The notes below the pieces were generated by a model. That model had not been told where the DNA came from and did no database searches. It was given only the letters and a program-made list of their open reading frames with translations. A stretch of DNA of 64,000 bases from Flavobacterium sp. CYK-55. Lineage in GTDB: Bacteria > Bacteroidota > Bacteroidia > Flavobacteriales > Flavobacteriaceae. Made by a program: the position numbers and the translations under genes. The DNA is taken from the NCBI RefSeq assembly GCF_018413465.1, contig NZ_JAHCDK010000004.1, positions 62,001 to 126,000 of the forward strand, given 5' to 3'. Of the stretch, positions 35,432-45,397 are shown piece after piece (within the stretch, counting starts at the first letter, position 1; every line of letters starts with the position of its first letter).

Positions 35432-36490
35432 ATGTCACAAAACGATAAAATCAAAAGTTTTACAGAATTAGGAAAGTTTCTGGCCCAGTTTTCACCAAAC
35501 AACACCACGCGCAATACAGCTGTAAAACACAATGATTTGTTTTTTGATCGTTTTGAGGCGCTCATTGAGCTCTCGCCCTCGCACAACGGTTGGTTTACGC
35601 CAGAACAAGTGTATTTTGCGGTGCAATCATGGGCTGAGGCTTTGACCGAAGAAAACCTCCGTCAGTGGCTTTCGGCTTATACAGAAAAAGAAGTTGCGCC
35701 CAAAACTGTAGGTTTGGTTTTGGCCGGAAATATTCCGCTGGTGGGTTTTCACGATTTTTTATCGGTGCTGGTTTCTGGCCACAACGTTTTGGTGAAGACC
35801 TCATCAAACGATCAAAAATTATTGCCTTTTTTGGCTGAATATCTGTGTGCGGTTTTGCCTGAATTTAAAAATCAAATCACTTTTACATCCGGCCAGCTCG
35901 AAAACTATGATGCTGTGATTGCCACCGGAAGCAACAATACTGCGCGTTATTTTGAATATTATTTTAAAGACAAACCGAGTATTATTCGCAAATCGCGAAA
36001 TTCAGTGGCGGTTTTAAACGGACAAGAAACTCAAGAACAACTCGTGGCTTTGGGCGAAGATATTTTTAGGTATTTTGGCCTTGGTTGCCGCAACGTATCA
36101 AAATTGTTTGTACCCAAAGGTTATGATTTTACGCGCTTTTTTGAAGCGATGTTTGCCTATCAAGACGTGATTCACTACCCCAAATACGCCAACAACTATG
36201 ATTACAACAAAGCGGTTTTTTTGATGAGCAATTTTAAAATTCTCGACAACGGTTTTTTGACCATCAAAGAAGACAGCAGTTACGCCTCGCCTATTTCAAG
36301 TGTTTTTTATGAATATTACGATTCAATTGAAGATGTGAAAACCAGACTTGAAACAGACCGTGATTTATTGCAATGCATCGTGTCTGACCATTTGATTCAA
36401 GGCAGCATTCCGTTTGGAAAAACACAAAAACCCGAACTTTGGGATTATGCAGATCATGTAGATACTTTGGATTTTTTATTGAATTTGTAA
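35432..36490 (+). CDS. Acyl-CoA reductase (LuxC-like)
   Basis: 352 residues of the LuxC / acyl-CoA reductase branch of the aldehyde dehydrogenase superfamily. Visible pieces are VGLVLAGNIPLVGFHDFLSVL, KTSSNDQKLLPFL, IATGSNNTARYFEYYF and the nucleophile region GLGCRNVSKLFVP with a Cys. It would reduce acyl-CoA to aldehyde with NADPH; the physiological substrate is unknown. Divergent from the ferredoxin gene. Confidence 0.88.
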   Translation: MSQNDKIKSFTELGKFLAQFSPNNTTRNTAVKHNDLFFDRFEALIELSPSHNGWFTPEQVYFAVQSWAEALTEENLRQWLSAYTEKEVAPKTVGLVLAGNIPLVGFHDFLSVLVSGHNVLVKTSSNDQKLLPFLAEYLCAVLPEFKNQITFTSGQLENYDAVIATGSNNTARYFEYYFKDKPSIIRKSRNSVAVLNGQETQEQLVALGEDIFRYFGLGCRNVSKLFVPKGYDFTRFFEAMFAYQDVIHYPKYANNYDYNKAVFLMSNFKILDNGFLTIKEDSSYASPISSVFYEYYDSIEDVKTRLETDRDLLQCIVSDHLIQGSIPFGKTQKPELWDYADHVDTLDFLLNL

Positions 36491-36681
36491 AAAGTAATTT
36501 TAGAAGATTTTATTCAGTAAAAATCTAAAATCAAAGAAAATTTCGCAACAAATACCGATAAACTACCGCTTTTTGTTTATTAACTACAACGTTTTCGTTA
36601 ATAACATATACAAAACTGAGCGTAGAATAAATTGTTGTAATCGAATGCAATTCCGAGATTTGCTGCTTAAATTTTTATACT

Positions 36682-37767
36682 ATGCTCACCGAAGTCATCA
36701 AGAAACACAATTACAGCGCAGGTCCATGCATACTGCCACAAGAAGTTTTTGAAAAATCAGCACAAGCTATTTTGGATTTTAACGGATCCGGCTTATCGAT
36801 TTTAGAAATTTCGCACCGCAGCAAAGATTTTATCGCCGTTATGGATGAAGCGCGCGCTTTGGTTTTAGAACTCCTCGGGCTTACCGGCAAAGGTTATCAA
36901 GCTTTGTTTTTGAGCAGCGGCGCCAGTATGGAATTTTTGATGGTTCCGTATAATTTGATGAAAGAAAACGGGAAAGCCGCTTATCTTGACACCGGAACTT
37001 GGGCCAACAACGCCATCAAAGAAGCTAAATTGTTTGGTCAGACTGAAGTGGTTGCCTCTTCAAAAGACGCCAATTACAACTTTATTCCGAAAGATTATAC
37101 AATTCTGGCTGATGCAGATTATTTTCACTGCACGAGCAACAACACCATTTTTGGAACACAGATGAAAAGCTTTCCGAAAACGGGCATTCCGATGGTGTGC
37201 GATATGAGTTCGGATATTTTCTCGCGCGTTTTAGATTTTTCACAATTTGATTTGATTTACGCCGGAGCTCAGAAAAATATGGGCCCTGCCGGAACGACTT
37301 TGGTGGTGGTCAAAGAAGAAATTCTGGGCCATACCGGACGCACAATTCCGAGTATTTTAGATTATCAGAAACACATCAAAGCCGACAGTATGTACAACAC
37401 GCCGCCGGTGTTTCCGGTGTATGCCTCATTGCTCACTTTGCAATGGATTAAAAACAACGGAGGCATTGCGGCCATGGAAAAAATCAACAACGCCAAAGCC
37501 GAATTGCTTTACAATGAAATTGATCGCAATCCATTATTCAGAGGAACCGCTCAAGTAGAAGACCGCAGCGCCATGAACGCAACGTTCTTGCTCAACGACG
37601 AGTCTAAAGCCGCTGAATTTGACCAAATGTGGAAAGCCGCAGGCATCTCAGGAATTGCAGGACATCGTTCGGTGGGTGGTTATCGCGCCTCAATGTATAA
37701 CGCGCTTCCGCTAGAGAGCGTTCAGGTACTCGTAGAGGTGATGCGCGCTTTTGAACAAAAAGCTTAA
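36682..37767 (+). CDS. serC: Phosphoserine aminotransferase SerC
   Basis: 361 residues, PLP aminotransferase class V. HNYSAGPCILP at the start, SSGASMEFLMVPYNL in the substrate region, and the PLP lysine in YAGAQKNMGPAGTTLV. It converts 3-phosphohydroxypyruvate to phosphoserine. Followed after 192 bp by serA, giving the first two steps of serine synthesis. Confidence 0.95.
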   Translation: MLTEVIKKHNYSAGPCILPQEVFEKSAQAILDFNGSGLSILEISHRSKDFIAVMDEARALVLELLGLTGKGYQALFLSSGASMEFLMVPYNLMKENGKAAYLDTGTWANNAIKEAKLFGQTEVVASSKDANYNFIPKDYTILADADYFHCTSNNTIFGTQMKSFPKTGIPMVCDMSSDIFSRVLDFSQFDLIYAGAQKNMGPAGTTLVVVKEEILGHTGRTIPSILDYQKHIKADSMYNTPPVFPVYASLLTLQWIKNNGGIAAMEKINNAKAELLYNEIDRNPLFRGTAQVEDRSAMNATFLLNDESKAAEFDQMWKAAGISGIAGHRSVGGYRASMYNALPLESVQVLVEVMRAFEQKA

Positions 37768-37779
37768 GCGAACAGTACT

Positions 37780-37885
37780 GCCCCCCTAGCCCGGATTATT
37801 TGAAATTAAAAGGAGGACAGCCAGTGGCTGTCAGGTATTTTTGCTTTAGCAAAACACTTTAAAAACAATCAGCCGGAACAGCTTC
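37780..37885. repeat. Long imperfect hairpin element C between serC and serA
   Basis: Left agcccggattatttg...ttaaaag pairs imperfectly with right cttt...aatcagccggaacagc. The centre has a hairpin gacagcca-g-tggctgtc. Shares its begin-end layout with elements at 14003 and 17084. Confidence 0.5.
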
Positions 37886-37959
37886 AAAAAAAAAATAAAT
37901 AATCAACGAGTGAAAAGCTCCTAAACTCAGTCGCTCAGTAACTCAGCAACTCTAAATAA

Positions 37960-38922
37960 ATGAAAGTATTAGCCAACGACGGAATCTCAAAAAGCGGCAT
38001 TGCTGCTCTTGAAAAAGGCGGATTCGAAGTGATTACCACCAAAGTAGCCCAAGAACAAGTGTCTGCGTATATGAATGCAAATCAGATTGAAATTTTACTG
38101 GTGCGCAGTGCCACCAAAGTGCGCAAAGAACTCATTGATAGTTGCCCCAACCTCAAAATCATCGGTCGCGGTGGTGTGGGTATGGACAATATTGATGTAG
38201 ACTATGCGCGCAGCAAAGGCATTCACGTGATCAACACACCGGCTTCGTCGTCAGAAAGTGTGGCAGAATTGGTGTTTGCTCATTTGTTTACCGGTGTGCG
38301 CTTTTTGCAAGACGCCAACCGCAATATGCCGCTTGAAGGCGACAGCAATTTTGACGGATTGAAAAAAGCCTATGCCAACGGTATTGAATTGCGCGGAAAA
38401 ACACTCGGCATCATCGGCTTTGGTCGCATTGGGCAAGCTACGGCCAAAATGGCTTTGGGCTTGGGTATGAAAGTAATTGCCGCCGATAAATTTGTAGACA
38501 ACGCGCAGATTAAAGTAGATTTTTACAACGGTCAGTTTATCAATGTAGATATCGTGACTGAGCCTTTAGAAGACGTAATCAAGCACGCTGATTTTATTAC
38601 ACTGCACGTTCCGGCGCAAGAAGGTTATGTGATTGGGGCCGATGAAATTGCAACGATGAAAAAAAATGTGGGCATTATTAACTGCTCTCGTGGTGGTGTC
38701 ATTGACGAAGTAGCGCTGATAGCTGCTTTGGACGAAGAAAAAGTTTTATTTGCCGGTTTGGATGTTTTTGAAAACGAACCGAATCCGGAGATTCAGATTT
38801 TGATGCATCCGAAGATTTCGCTCACACCGCACATTGGTGCCGCAACGCTCGAAGCACAAGACCGAATCGGGACTGAATTGGCCGAGCAAATCATCAGTTT
38901 GATGAAATCAGAGAAAGTGTAA
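37960..38922 (+). CDS. serA: D-3-phosphoglycerate dehydrogenase, short form
   Basis: 320 residues. D-2-hydroxyacid dehydrogenase fold with NAD motif GFGRIGQATAKMAL, NCSRGGVIDE, and active-site His in LTPHIGAATLEAQ. It lacks the C-terminal ACT domain of the long enzymes, so serine feedback of that kind is not expected. Pathway partner of serC just upstream. Confidence 0.93.
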   Translation: MKVLANDGISKSGIAALEKGGFEVITTKVAQEQVSAYMNANQIEILLVRSATKVRKELIDSCPNLKIIGRGGVGMDNIDVDYARSKGIHVINTPASSSESVAELVFAHLFTGVRFLQDANRNMPLEGDSNFDGLKKAYANGIELRGKTLGIIGFGRIGQATAKMALGLGMKVIAADKFVDNAQIKVDFYNGQFINVDIVTEPLEDVIKHADFITLHVPAQEGYVIGADEIATMKKNVGIINCSRGGVIDEVALIAALDEEKVLFAGLDVFENEPNPEIQILMHPKISLTPHIGAATLEAQDRIGTELAEQIISLMKSEKV

Positions 38923-38943
38923 TTTACTTCAGATTTATAGTAC

Positions 38944-38971
38944 AAAAGCCGGGTTCACGCTCGGCTTTTTT
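38944..38971 (+). terminator. Terminator after serA
   Basis: Stem aaaagccg / cggctttt (38944-38951 and 38962-38969) with a T-run, 22 bp after the serA stop. Confidence 0.85.
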
Positions 38972-39006
38972 TATTACATTTGATGGAACGCTAATACCTT
39001 AAAATC

Positions 39007-39564
39007 ATGTTTGAACAACTCACACAACTCGTACAGCAATTTGGTCAAGACGCCGTAGTCAACAATTCAGAGGTTCCGAATGAACATAACCAAGAGGTTA
39101 TGAATACGGCCAGTGAATCAATCCTTTCAGGCTTAAAAAACATCGCGGCACAAGGCGGAACTGCTGATTTGGCAACACTCATGCAAGGCAACAATGCCGG
39201 CGATGCATCAAACCCTGTGGTGCAACAACTCACTGAAAAGCTCACAGGTGATTTGGGTGAAAAATTTGGTTTGAGCAGTGAGGCAGCTTCGGGCGTGGCC
39301 GGAAATTTAATACCACAAGTATTGGGCAATTTGGTCAATAATGCCAAAGACCCGAACCACAAGGGTTTTGAAATGTCTGATTTGGTGGGCGCGATTACCG
39401 GCGGACAAGGTAGTTCTGGTTTGATGGATGCGATTAGTCAATATGGTGGTCAGTTTGGGCTCGATCAAAACGCCGACGGAAAAGTTGATATGAGCGATGC
39501 GATGGCTGCTGTGAGCAAAAAAGGCGGGATTGGCGGTTTGCTCGGAAAACTATTTGGCAGATAA
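39007..39564 (+). CDS. DUF937-type protein
   Basis: 185 residues, Ala/Gly/Asn-rich. Begins MFEQLTQLVQQFGQDAVVNN, has a helical middle, an EF-hand-like DQNADGKVDMSDAM (about 156-169), and ends GGIGGLLGKLFGR. Matches the DUF937 (YidB-like) pattern. Cytosolic by appearance; role unknown. Confidence 0.82.
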   Translation: MFEQLTQLVQQFGQDAVVNNSEVPNEHNQEVMNTASESILSGLKNIAAQGGTADLATLMQGNNAGDASNPVVQQLTEKLTGDLGEKFGLSSEAASGVAGNLIPQVLGNLVNNAKDPNHKGFEMSDLVGAITGGQGSSGLMDAISQYGGQFGLDQNADGKVDMSDAMAAVSKKGGIGGLLGKLFGR

Positions 39565-39648
39565 AACCAGAGGTTGGTTGATGTTAAATCTATTTGAAAA
39601 GCAAGTGGATTGAGCCTATTTGACTAACTTTAGGCCAAATTCAAGAAA

Positions 39649-40059
39649 GTGAAAATCGGTTTTAAAATATTTCTGTTTCTAGGCGTTGTTGTGCTCTGTT
39701 CGGCTTGGAATAAACATCTGACCCAACCAAAACCAACAGTTGATTTTCGGAAAGTTTCTGATACGGTGCGCATTGCCAATGATTCGATTGAGTATGAAAT
39801 CATCATCATCGAACCCGGATTTGACAGTTGGCTCGCTACCGCCAAACCCAGAAATTATTTTTCACTGGTTTATCTTGAAAACAAAAACAGAATGTGGGTT
39901 TCTGAGTGGAACCAACGCGTATTGGACAATCGATATAATCAGAATTTATACGAAATGCGCATTGACTATCAGCCGCACATTCGCTACGGCTTTGAAGTCA
40001 ACTATCTTTTATATCAATATTTTAGCTATTTTCAGCAACGATACAAGCAACGATTGTAA
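39649..40059 (+). CDS. DUF6146-type protein
   Basis: 136 residues with a GTG start. Hydrophobic N-terminus (KIFLFLGVVVLCSAW) serves as a signal or anchor, possibly lipidated at the Cys. The rest shows YEIIIIEPGFDSWL, WVSEWNQRVLDN and IDYQPHIRYGFEVNYLLYQYF, the DUF6146 pattern of Flavobacteriaceae. Neighbour of DUF6787, a usual pairing. Confidence 0.82.
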   Translation: MKIGFKIFLFLGVVVLCSAWNKHLTQPKPTVDFRKVSDTVRIANDSIEYEIIIIEPGFDSWLATAKPRNYFSLVYLENKNRMWVSEWNQRVLDNRYNQNLYEMRIDYQPHIRYGFEVNYLLYQYFSYFQQRYKQRL

Positions 40060-40090
40060 ATCGGCTTATCTTTGCTCTCATTTCTGACTT

Positions 40091-40405
40091 ATGCCTACTT
40101 TTAAACAGCGCTGGAACATTCAATCAAACACGCAACTTACGGTGATCATCATTGTGTTTGCGCTGACGGGTTCGTCATCAGCTTGGTTGTCCAAACCATT
40201 TTGTTTGTGGTTGGGCATCACCAAAGAAGAATTGGGTTTTTGGTTTACACCGGTTCGGTTGCTGTTGATTTTTCCGATCTATCAAGTGTTGTTGGTCTTG
40301 ATTGGTTTTTTATTCGGGCAATTTGAATTCTTCTGGAAGTTTGAAAAGAAAATACTCCGCAGCATGCGTTTGGGTTTCTTATTGCCCAAAGAAAATAAAG
40401 ATTAA
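40091..40405 (+). CDS. DUF6787-type membrane protein
   Basis: 104 residues with two membrane spans (about 17-33 and 55-75). It has the conserved TGSSSAWLSKPF and FPIYQVLLVLIGFLFGQFEFFWKFEKK stretches. A TATCTTTG box lies at 40067-40074, just upstream. Convergent with msrA, overlapping by 4 bp. Function unknown. Confidence 0.82.
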   Translation: MPTFKQRWNIQSNTQLTVIIIVFALTGSSSAWLSKPFCLWLGITKEELGFWFTPVRLLLIFPIYQVLLVLIGFLFGQFEFFWKFEKKILRSMRLGFLLPKENKD

Positions 40406-40944
40406 CTTTTGAGCCAATCGTCAAAATATTTCCTGAGTTTACTGACCTTTGGGCTGATCACAAAACTGCAATAACCTTGTTCAGGATTGCGATTGTAGTA
40501 GTTGTGATGATATGATTCGGCCTCATAAAAAATCGTCGCTTGTTCAAGTTGTGTCACCACCGGCGCATCAAAAATTTCCATGGTTTTGAGTTGTGCTAAA
40601 TAAGTCTCTGCTGCTTTTTTTTGTTCTTCATCTACATAAAAAATCGAGCTTCTGTATTGGGTGCCGATGTCGTTGCCTTGACGATTGAGCGTGGTTGGAT
40701 CATGCGTAGCAAAAAAGATGTTGAGCAACATTTCAAATGAAATAACCGCCGGGTCAAAAACAATTTCAATGGCTTCAGCATGCCCGGTATGTCCGGTGCA
40801 AATTTGCTCATAAGTTGGATTCGGACGACGACCGCCGATATAACCCGGTGTGACTTTTTGAACGCCGCGAATGTTCAAGAAGACGGCTTCGGTACACCAA
40901 AAGCATCCACCGGCTAAAATAGCTTTTGAAAGTGAAGTTTGCAT
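40402..40944 (-). CDS. msrA: Peptide methionine sulfoxide reductase MsrA
   Basis: 180 residues from ATG 40944; the upstream in-frame ATG at 41013 would read through the promoter and is rejected. Catalytic GGCFWCTEA has C14 and C17, followed by GYIGG and the substrate segment [20 protein letters not shown]. It repairs S-form methionine sulfoxide. No MsrB fusion or neighbour. Confidence 0.95.
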   Translation of the reverse strand: MQTSLSKAILAGGCFWCTEAVFLNIRGVQKVTPGYIGGRRPNPTYEQICTGHTGHAEAIEIVFDPAVISFEMLLNIFFATHDPTTLNRQGNDIGTQYRSSIFYVDEEQKKAAETYLAQLKTMEIFDAPVVTQLEQATIFYEAESYHHNYYNRNPEQGYCSFVISPKVSKLRKYFDDWLKS

Positions 40945-40958
40945 AGAATTGTTTTGCG

Positions 40959-40966
40959 CAAAGATA
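40959..40966 (-). promoter_or_regulatory. TAnnTTTG box for msrA
   Basis: TATCTTTG on the minus strand, 14 bp before the msrA ATG. The leader would be only a few bases long. Confidence 0.45.
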
Positions 40967-41022
40967 AAACAAACACGCGCTTGATGATAAAAATTTGTTT
41001 CTTTGCAAGACATTCAAAGCTC

Positions 41023-41688
41023 ATGATTTCAGCGCAAAATATTTTTAAAAACTACGACGAGCTTCAAGTGCTCAAAGGTGTTGATTTGTTTATAGCCAAA
41101 GGCGAAATTGTCTCGATTGTCGGAGCCTCGGGCGCCGGTAAAACTACTTTGTTGCACATTCTCGGAACCTTAGATAAACCCACCGTTCACGAAGGAACAA
41201 AACTTGAAATTGACGGTCAGGATATTTTAAAAATGAATGATAAGACTTTGTCGCAATTCCGAAATCATCATTTGGGTTTTATCTTTCAGTTTCATCAACT
41301 TTTGCCCGAATTTACAGCACTTGAGAACGTTTGTATTCCGGCATTCATCGCTCAAAAAGACAAAAAAGAAACCGAGACCGAGGCGCTCAGATTGCTTGAA
41401 TATTTAGGCCTTTCTGAAAGAGCACACCACAAACCCTCGGCACTTTCGGGCGGTGAACAACAACGCGTAGCCGTAGCCAGAGCGCTCATTAATAAACCGG
41501 CTGTTATTTTTGCCGATGAACCATCGGGCAATCTAGATACGCTATCAGCCGAAAACCTGCACCAATTGTTTTTTAAATTGCGCGATGAACTTGGGCAAAC
41601 CTTTGTGATTGTGACCCACAACGAAGAACTCGCGCAAATGGCCGACCGTAAACTCGTGATGGTAGACGGTCAAATATCCGGTAGATAA
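41023..41688 (+). CDS. ABC transporter ATP-binding protein (LolD-like)
   Basis: 221 residues from ATG 41023 ([11 protein letters not shown]), the usual LolD start. Walker A GASGAGKT (34-41), signature [15 protein letters not shown], Walker [14 protein letters not shown]-loop THN. Belongs to the LolD/MacB/FtsE group that powers lipoprotein release or similar exporters. The partner permease gene is not adjacent; the next gene is an unrelated membrane protein. Confidence 0.88.
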   Translation: MISAQNIFKNYDELQVLKGVDLFIAKGEIVSIVGASGAGKTTLLHILGTLDKPTVHEGTKLEIDGQDILKMNDKTLSQFRNHHLGFIFQFHQLLPEFTALENVCIPAFIAQKDKKETETEALRLLEYLGLSERAHHKPSALSGGEQQRVAVARALINKPAVIFADEPSGNLDTLSAENLHQLFFKLRDELGQTFVIVTHNEELAQMADRKLVMVDGQISGR

Positions 41689-41689
41689 A

Positions 41690-43384
41690 ATGGTACTGAT
41701 TTTAATTTCATGGATGTACATTGCGCTGACTTGTGTTCATTTGGGGCTCGGCTTATCATATTTCATTAAATTAAAAACCAACCAACTCATTCCGGTGCTG
41801 ATTTATGGCTTGTTTTCAGTGGCCATGCTGAGCTCGATTTGGGCGGTTTGGGGCCGCATTAATATTGAGTTTCATCTGTTTTTATTGGCGCTCAACGGCT
41901 TGATATACGCTTCAAACAAAAAGCAAATTCACCAAATTTATCAAGATTTTGTGGGTGATTTAAAAGCGCTTTCGGTTCTGATAAAAGTGCTTTTAGCTGT
42001 GGTAACGATGCTGATTATAGCGCAATGTGCCACGGCTCCGTTTGTGATTGACAATGAAACTTATTACATCCAAACCATCAAATGGCTCAATGAATATGGA
42101 CTGGTTAAAGGTTTGGCGAATTTGCATATTTCACTCGGGCAAATCAGTGGTTGGCACATCCTGCAGAGCGCATTTAGTTTTTCTTTTTTGCATCAGAATT
42201 TCAATGACTTAAGCGGATTTTGTTTGCTCATCGGAAATACTTTCGCGTTTTTAAAACTCCATGAATACTTTAAAACGCACCAGATTGCTGATTTGCTCAT
42301 GGGTTTATTTCCGGTGGCCAATGTGTTGTTTTTTCAGTTGATCAGTGCGCCATCGCCGGATATTCCGGTTTATGTTTTGAGTTTTATGCTGTTTTATTAT
42401 TTGATGCAACATTTAAAAAGCGAAGACATCGCCCACTTTCATTTTATGGCATTGCTGGGCTTTTTTATTTTGTTTGTCAAGATTACAGCCTTTGCGCTGA
42501 TTTTGATTCCGTTGTTGGTTTTGACCCTGCATTTTAAAAAATGGAGCAACCAATTACTTCCCATCGGCTTTTTGGGTTTGTTGACTTTAATTTTGTTTGT
42601 CACCAAAAACGCCATTACATCGGGGTTACCGCTTTTTCCGTTAACGCATTTGAGGTTGCCGGTTGATTTTGCTGTGCCTTTGAGCAGCGCCGAATTCTAT
42701 TTTAACTCCGGCAAAATGTGTCTGTTTTTTGTCACACCACAAGAATATCAATCGATGAGTTTTTTGCAAATCGCACTGCGTTGGTTGTTTGCCTCAAAAA
42801 TAAGCGGCCTGATCAATGTATCAACTGTTTTGATTTTGCTCATGAGTCCGATTTTTATTTACAAATTCCACCACAAAAAAGAGCTGTGGTTTATTTATGG
42901 CGTTTCGGTCATTGAATTTGCGCTGTTGCTGTTGAGTTCTCCGGTGTATCGTTACTTTATTTATTTGACGCTTTTTTGGGGCTTTTTTATTGTGATTTGT
43001 TTGATTCAGAATCAAAAATTCATTTCCGGCGTTTATGCCATTTCTGTTATGGCAACCGCTTTTGTATTGTTTTTTCCGTTGAACTTTGATGGGTTAACCC
43101 AAAACAAACTCATCAGTCAAAACAGTCCGTTTTCATTCAAGAATGTTATTTTTCCGCATAAAAATTCAAAACTTCAAACCACCTATAAAGTTGTTCAAAA
43201 CCGGAACTTAAAGTACAATGCTCCGGTGCAAAGTGAATTCTTTTGGGCCAACGGCGACGGAAATTTACCGTGTGTGAACCAAGAGCAAATTGATTATTTT
43301 GAACAAACACTAGGCGTGGTTCCGCAAATGCGCGGAGCAAATCTAAGCGACGGATTTTATACGAAATCAACCCCAAAACAATGA
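41690..43384 (+). CDS. Large polytopic membrane protein
   Basis: 564 residues with roughly a dozen membrane spans and a soluble C-terminal 90 residues. The overall look is that of membrane glycosyltransferases or ligases (acidic residue in IDNETYYIQTIKWL after the early spans), or of the LIC_10190-type uncharacterised family. It starts 1 bp after the LolD-like gene and overlaps the next gene by 4 bp. I do not recognise a specific function. Confidence 0.75.
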   Translation: MVLILISWMYIALTCVHLGLGLSYFIKLKTNQLIPVLIYGLFSVAMLSSIWAVWGRINIEFHLFLLALNGLIYASNKKQIHQIYQDFVGDLKALSVLIKVLLAVVTMLIIAQCATAPFVIDNETYYIQTIKWLNEYGLVKGLANLHISLGQISGWHILQSAFSFSFLHQNFNDLSGFCLLIGNTFAFLKLHEYFKTHQIADLLMGLFPVANVLFFQLISAPSPDIPVYVLSFMLFYYLMQHLKSEDIAHFHFMALLGFFILFVKITAFALILIPLLVLTLHFKKWSNQLLPIGFLGLLTLILFVTKNAITSGLPLFPLTHLRLPVDFAVPLSSAEFYFNSGKMCLFFVTPQEYQSMSFLQIALRWLFASKISGLINVSTVLILLMSPIFIYKFHHKKELWFIYGVSVIEFALLLLSSPVYRYFIYLTLFWGFFIVICLIQNQKFISGVYAISVMATAFVLFFPLNFDGLTQNKLISQNSPFSFKNVIFPHKNSKLQTTYKVVQNRNLKYNAPVQSEFFWANGDGNLPCVNQEQIDYFEQTLGVVPQMRGANLSDGFYTKSTPKQ

Positions 43385-44145
43385 ACCAAAGCGAGCTTAA
43401 AGAATTTCTGGACGAAAAGGTAGATTTGTACAACAGGCCGGTTTTTATTGATTCTGATCCGATTCAGATTCCGCATCGGTTTTCAGTAAAAGAAGATATT
43501 GAAATAGCCGGATTTTTGGCGGCCACTTTGGCTTGGGGCAACCGAAAAATGATCATCAACAGCACCAACAAACTCATGAATTTGATGGGCAACGCGCCTT
43601 ATGATTTTGTCATGTCGCACTCTGAAAACGATCTTGAAAAACTAGAAGGTTTTGTACACCGAACTTTTAACGCAACTGATGCCCAAACCTTTGTAATTGC
43701 CCTCAAAAATATCTACCAAAACCATCATGGGCTTGAAAATGTTTTTAGTCAAAATGGGCAAACCGACCGATTACAAAACAATATTCATCATTTTCGAAAT
43801 GTATTTTTTGAAATTGAACACAAGGCCAGAACACAAAAGCATGTTTCAGATCCGATGAAAAATTCTGCGGCCAAAAGAATCAATATGTTCTTGCGTTGGA
43901 TGGTTAGAGATGACGGACGCGGAGTTGATTTAGGTATTTGGAAAAGTATTCCAACCTCAAGACTCTCTTGTCCTTTAGATGTTCACTCGGGAAACGTTGC
44001 CAGAAAATTAGGTTTGTTGACCCGTAAACAAAATGATTTTGCGGCTTTGGAAGAACTTGATACCAACCTTAGAAAATTAAATGCGATTGATCCGGTTAAA
44101 TACGATTTTGCTCTTTTTGGGCTTGGTGTTTTTGAAGGATTTTAG
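43381..44145 (+). CDS. TIGR02757 / DUF2400 family protein
   Basis: 254 residues. Carries AGFLAATLAWGNRKMIINS, NMFLRWMVRDDGRGVDLGIW and CPLDVHSGNVARKLGLLTRK, the family signatures. The HhH-like arrangement resembles DNA glycosylases but the function is not established. Translationally coupled to the membrane protein upstream. Confidence 0.9.
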   Translation: MNQSELKEFLDEKVDLYNRPVFIDSDPIQIPHRFSVKEDIEIAGFLAATLAWGNRKMIINSTNKLMNLMGNAPYDFVMSHSENDLEKLEGFVHRTFNATDAQTFVIALKNIYQNHHGLENVFSQNGQTDRLQNNIHHFRNVFFEIEHKARTQKHVSDPMKNSAAKRINMFLRWMVRDDGRGVDLGIWKSIPTSRLSCPLDVHSGNVARKLGLLTRKQNDFAALEELDTNLRKLNAIDPVKYDFALFGLGVFEGF

Positions 44146-44312
44146 AATCAGAAAGAGGATTGAAAATTTATAATCAGCTGGTTATAAAATTTAACATTTT
44201 TTCAGTAGGGTGGCTCGCATGTTAATTGTCTCATAAAATAAGGATATTCTTAAATTTAGAGCTAAATTTGCGACGCCAATTCAGATTTTATAAAAAAACT
44301 ACTTAACCTGCT

Positions 44313-45347
44313 ATGAAAAAAATAATCTCACAAAGAGTTTCACTTCTTGTTGTAATTGCTGTTTTGTTGGTTTCTAACCTAATCACTTTTACGATTATTT
44401 CTCGAAAATACGCCAACACAGAAACCACAGAAATTTCAGAAGCCGGCATAGGGCAAAGCTGCGGTTACAATGTAAAAAGGTTAGATGGGTATAAATATGT
44501 TAAGCCCTTGTTGTTTGTTGACAACCAATACGAATCTGACGAGCTTGCTCAGTTAAAAAGCACGCTTACAAGTATGGTGGACAACTTCAAGAATAGTGGC
44601 AATCTGAACTCAGCTTCAATTTATATTAAAGAGTACAATTCTAACGGATGGATGGGAATAAACCCAGATGAAAAGTATATGCCGGGTTCATTAATGAAAG
44701 TTCCGGAGCTGATAGCCTATCTAAAAATGGAAGAATTGCACCCGGGAACTCTTGACAAAGTCTTAACCCTTAAAGGGCGTTATATAGCTGATAAACATCC
44801 GCAGTATTTATCAAAATCTATTCAAGTAGGCCAAAATTACTCCGTTCGAGAGCTATTGCGCTATATGATTGAATATTCAGACAACGATGCAACTTCGCTT
44901 TTGTTTGACCACATGGACAAAACAATTTTCAAAAAAGTTTTTACTGATTTTGGTATGAAATGCCCTGATTTGTCGGCACAGAATTATCCGATTACCTCTA
45001 GAGAATATACTTATTTTATGAGGGCATTGTATAATGCTTCATACTTGAACACTAAAAACTCTGAGTTTGCTACGGAACTTCTTGCCAAATGCAATTTCAA
45101 AAAAGGCATGGTGGCCGGCTTGCCCTCTGATATAAAAATTGCCCATAAATTTGGTGAATCAGGTGACCCTATGGAAAAGCATTTGAGTGAATCAGCTGTG
45201 ATATATTTGAATAATAGCCCCTACACTATAACCATCATGACCAAAGGAAAAGACATGAATAAATTGCCTGAGGTTATCAAACAATTGTCCACTACCGTTT
45301 ATCAGTTTATGCGCAACAGAGATAATACTTCTTTAGCGGCATCATAA
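44313..45347 (+). CDS. Class A beta-lactamase-related serine hydrolase
   Basis: 344 residues with an N-terminal membrane anchor (about 9-29). Active-site motifs: S126-L-M-K129 (SxxK), S189-D-N191, and K279-F-G in place of K-T/S-G. It could be a beta-lactamase relative or a D-Ala-D-Ala peptidase-like enzyme. Preceded by a TAAATTTG box at 44263-44270. The changed third motif makes true penicillinase activity less certain. Confidence 0.8.
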   Translation: MKKIISQRVSLLVVIAVLLVSNLITFTIISRKYANTETTEISEAGIGQSCGYNVKRLDGYKYVKPLLFVDNQYESDELAQLKSTLTSMVDNFKNSGNLNSASIYIKEYNSNGWMGINPDEKYMPGSLMKVPELIAYLKMEELHPGTLDKVLTLKGRYIADKHPQYLSKSIQVGQNYSVRELLRYMIEYSDNDATSLLFDHMDKTIFKKVFTDFGMKCPDLSAQNYPITSREYTYFMRALYNASYLNTKNSEFATELLAKCNFKKGMVAGLPSDIKIAHKFGESGDPMEKHLSESAVIYLNNSPYTITIMTKGKDMNKLPEVIKQLSTTVYQFMRNRDNTSLAAS

Positions 45348-45349
45348 GC

Positions 45350-45378
45350 ATTGAGGTTTCATAAAAAGTGTACCTTTG
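45350..45378 (+). promoter_or_regulatory. Promoter for DEAD-box helicase
   Basis: ATTG (45350-45353), 17 nt, TACCTTTG (45371-45378), 19 bp before the ATG at 45398. The box also decides the start, because the upstream GTG at 45368 lies before it. Confidence 0.6.
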
Positions 45379-45397
45379 CGCCAAACTTAAGCGGCAG

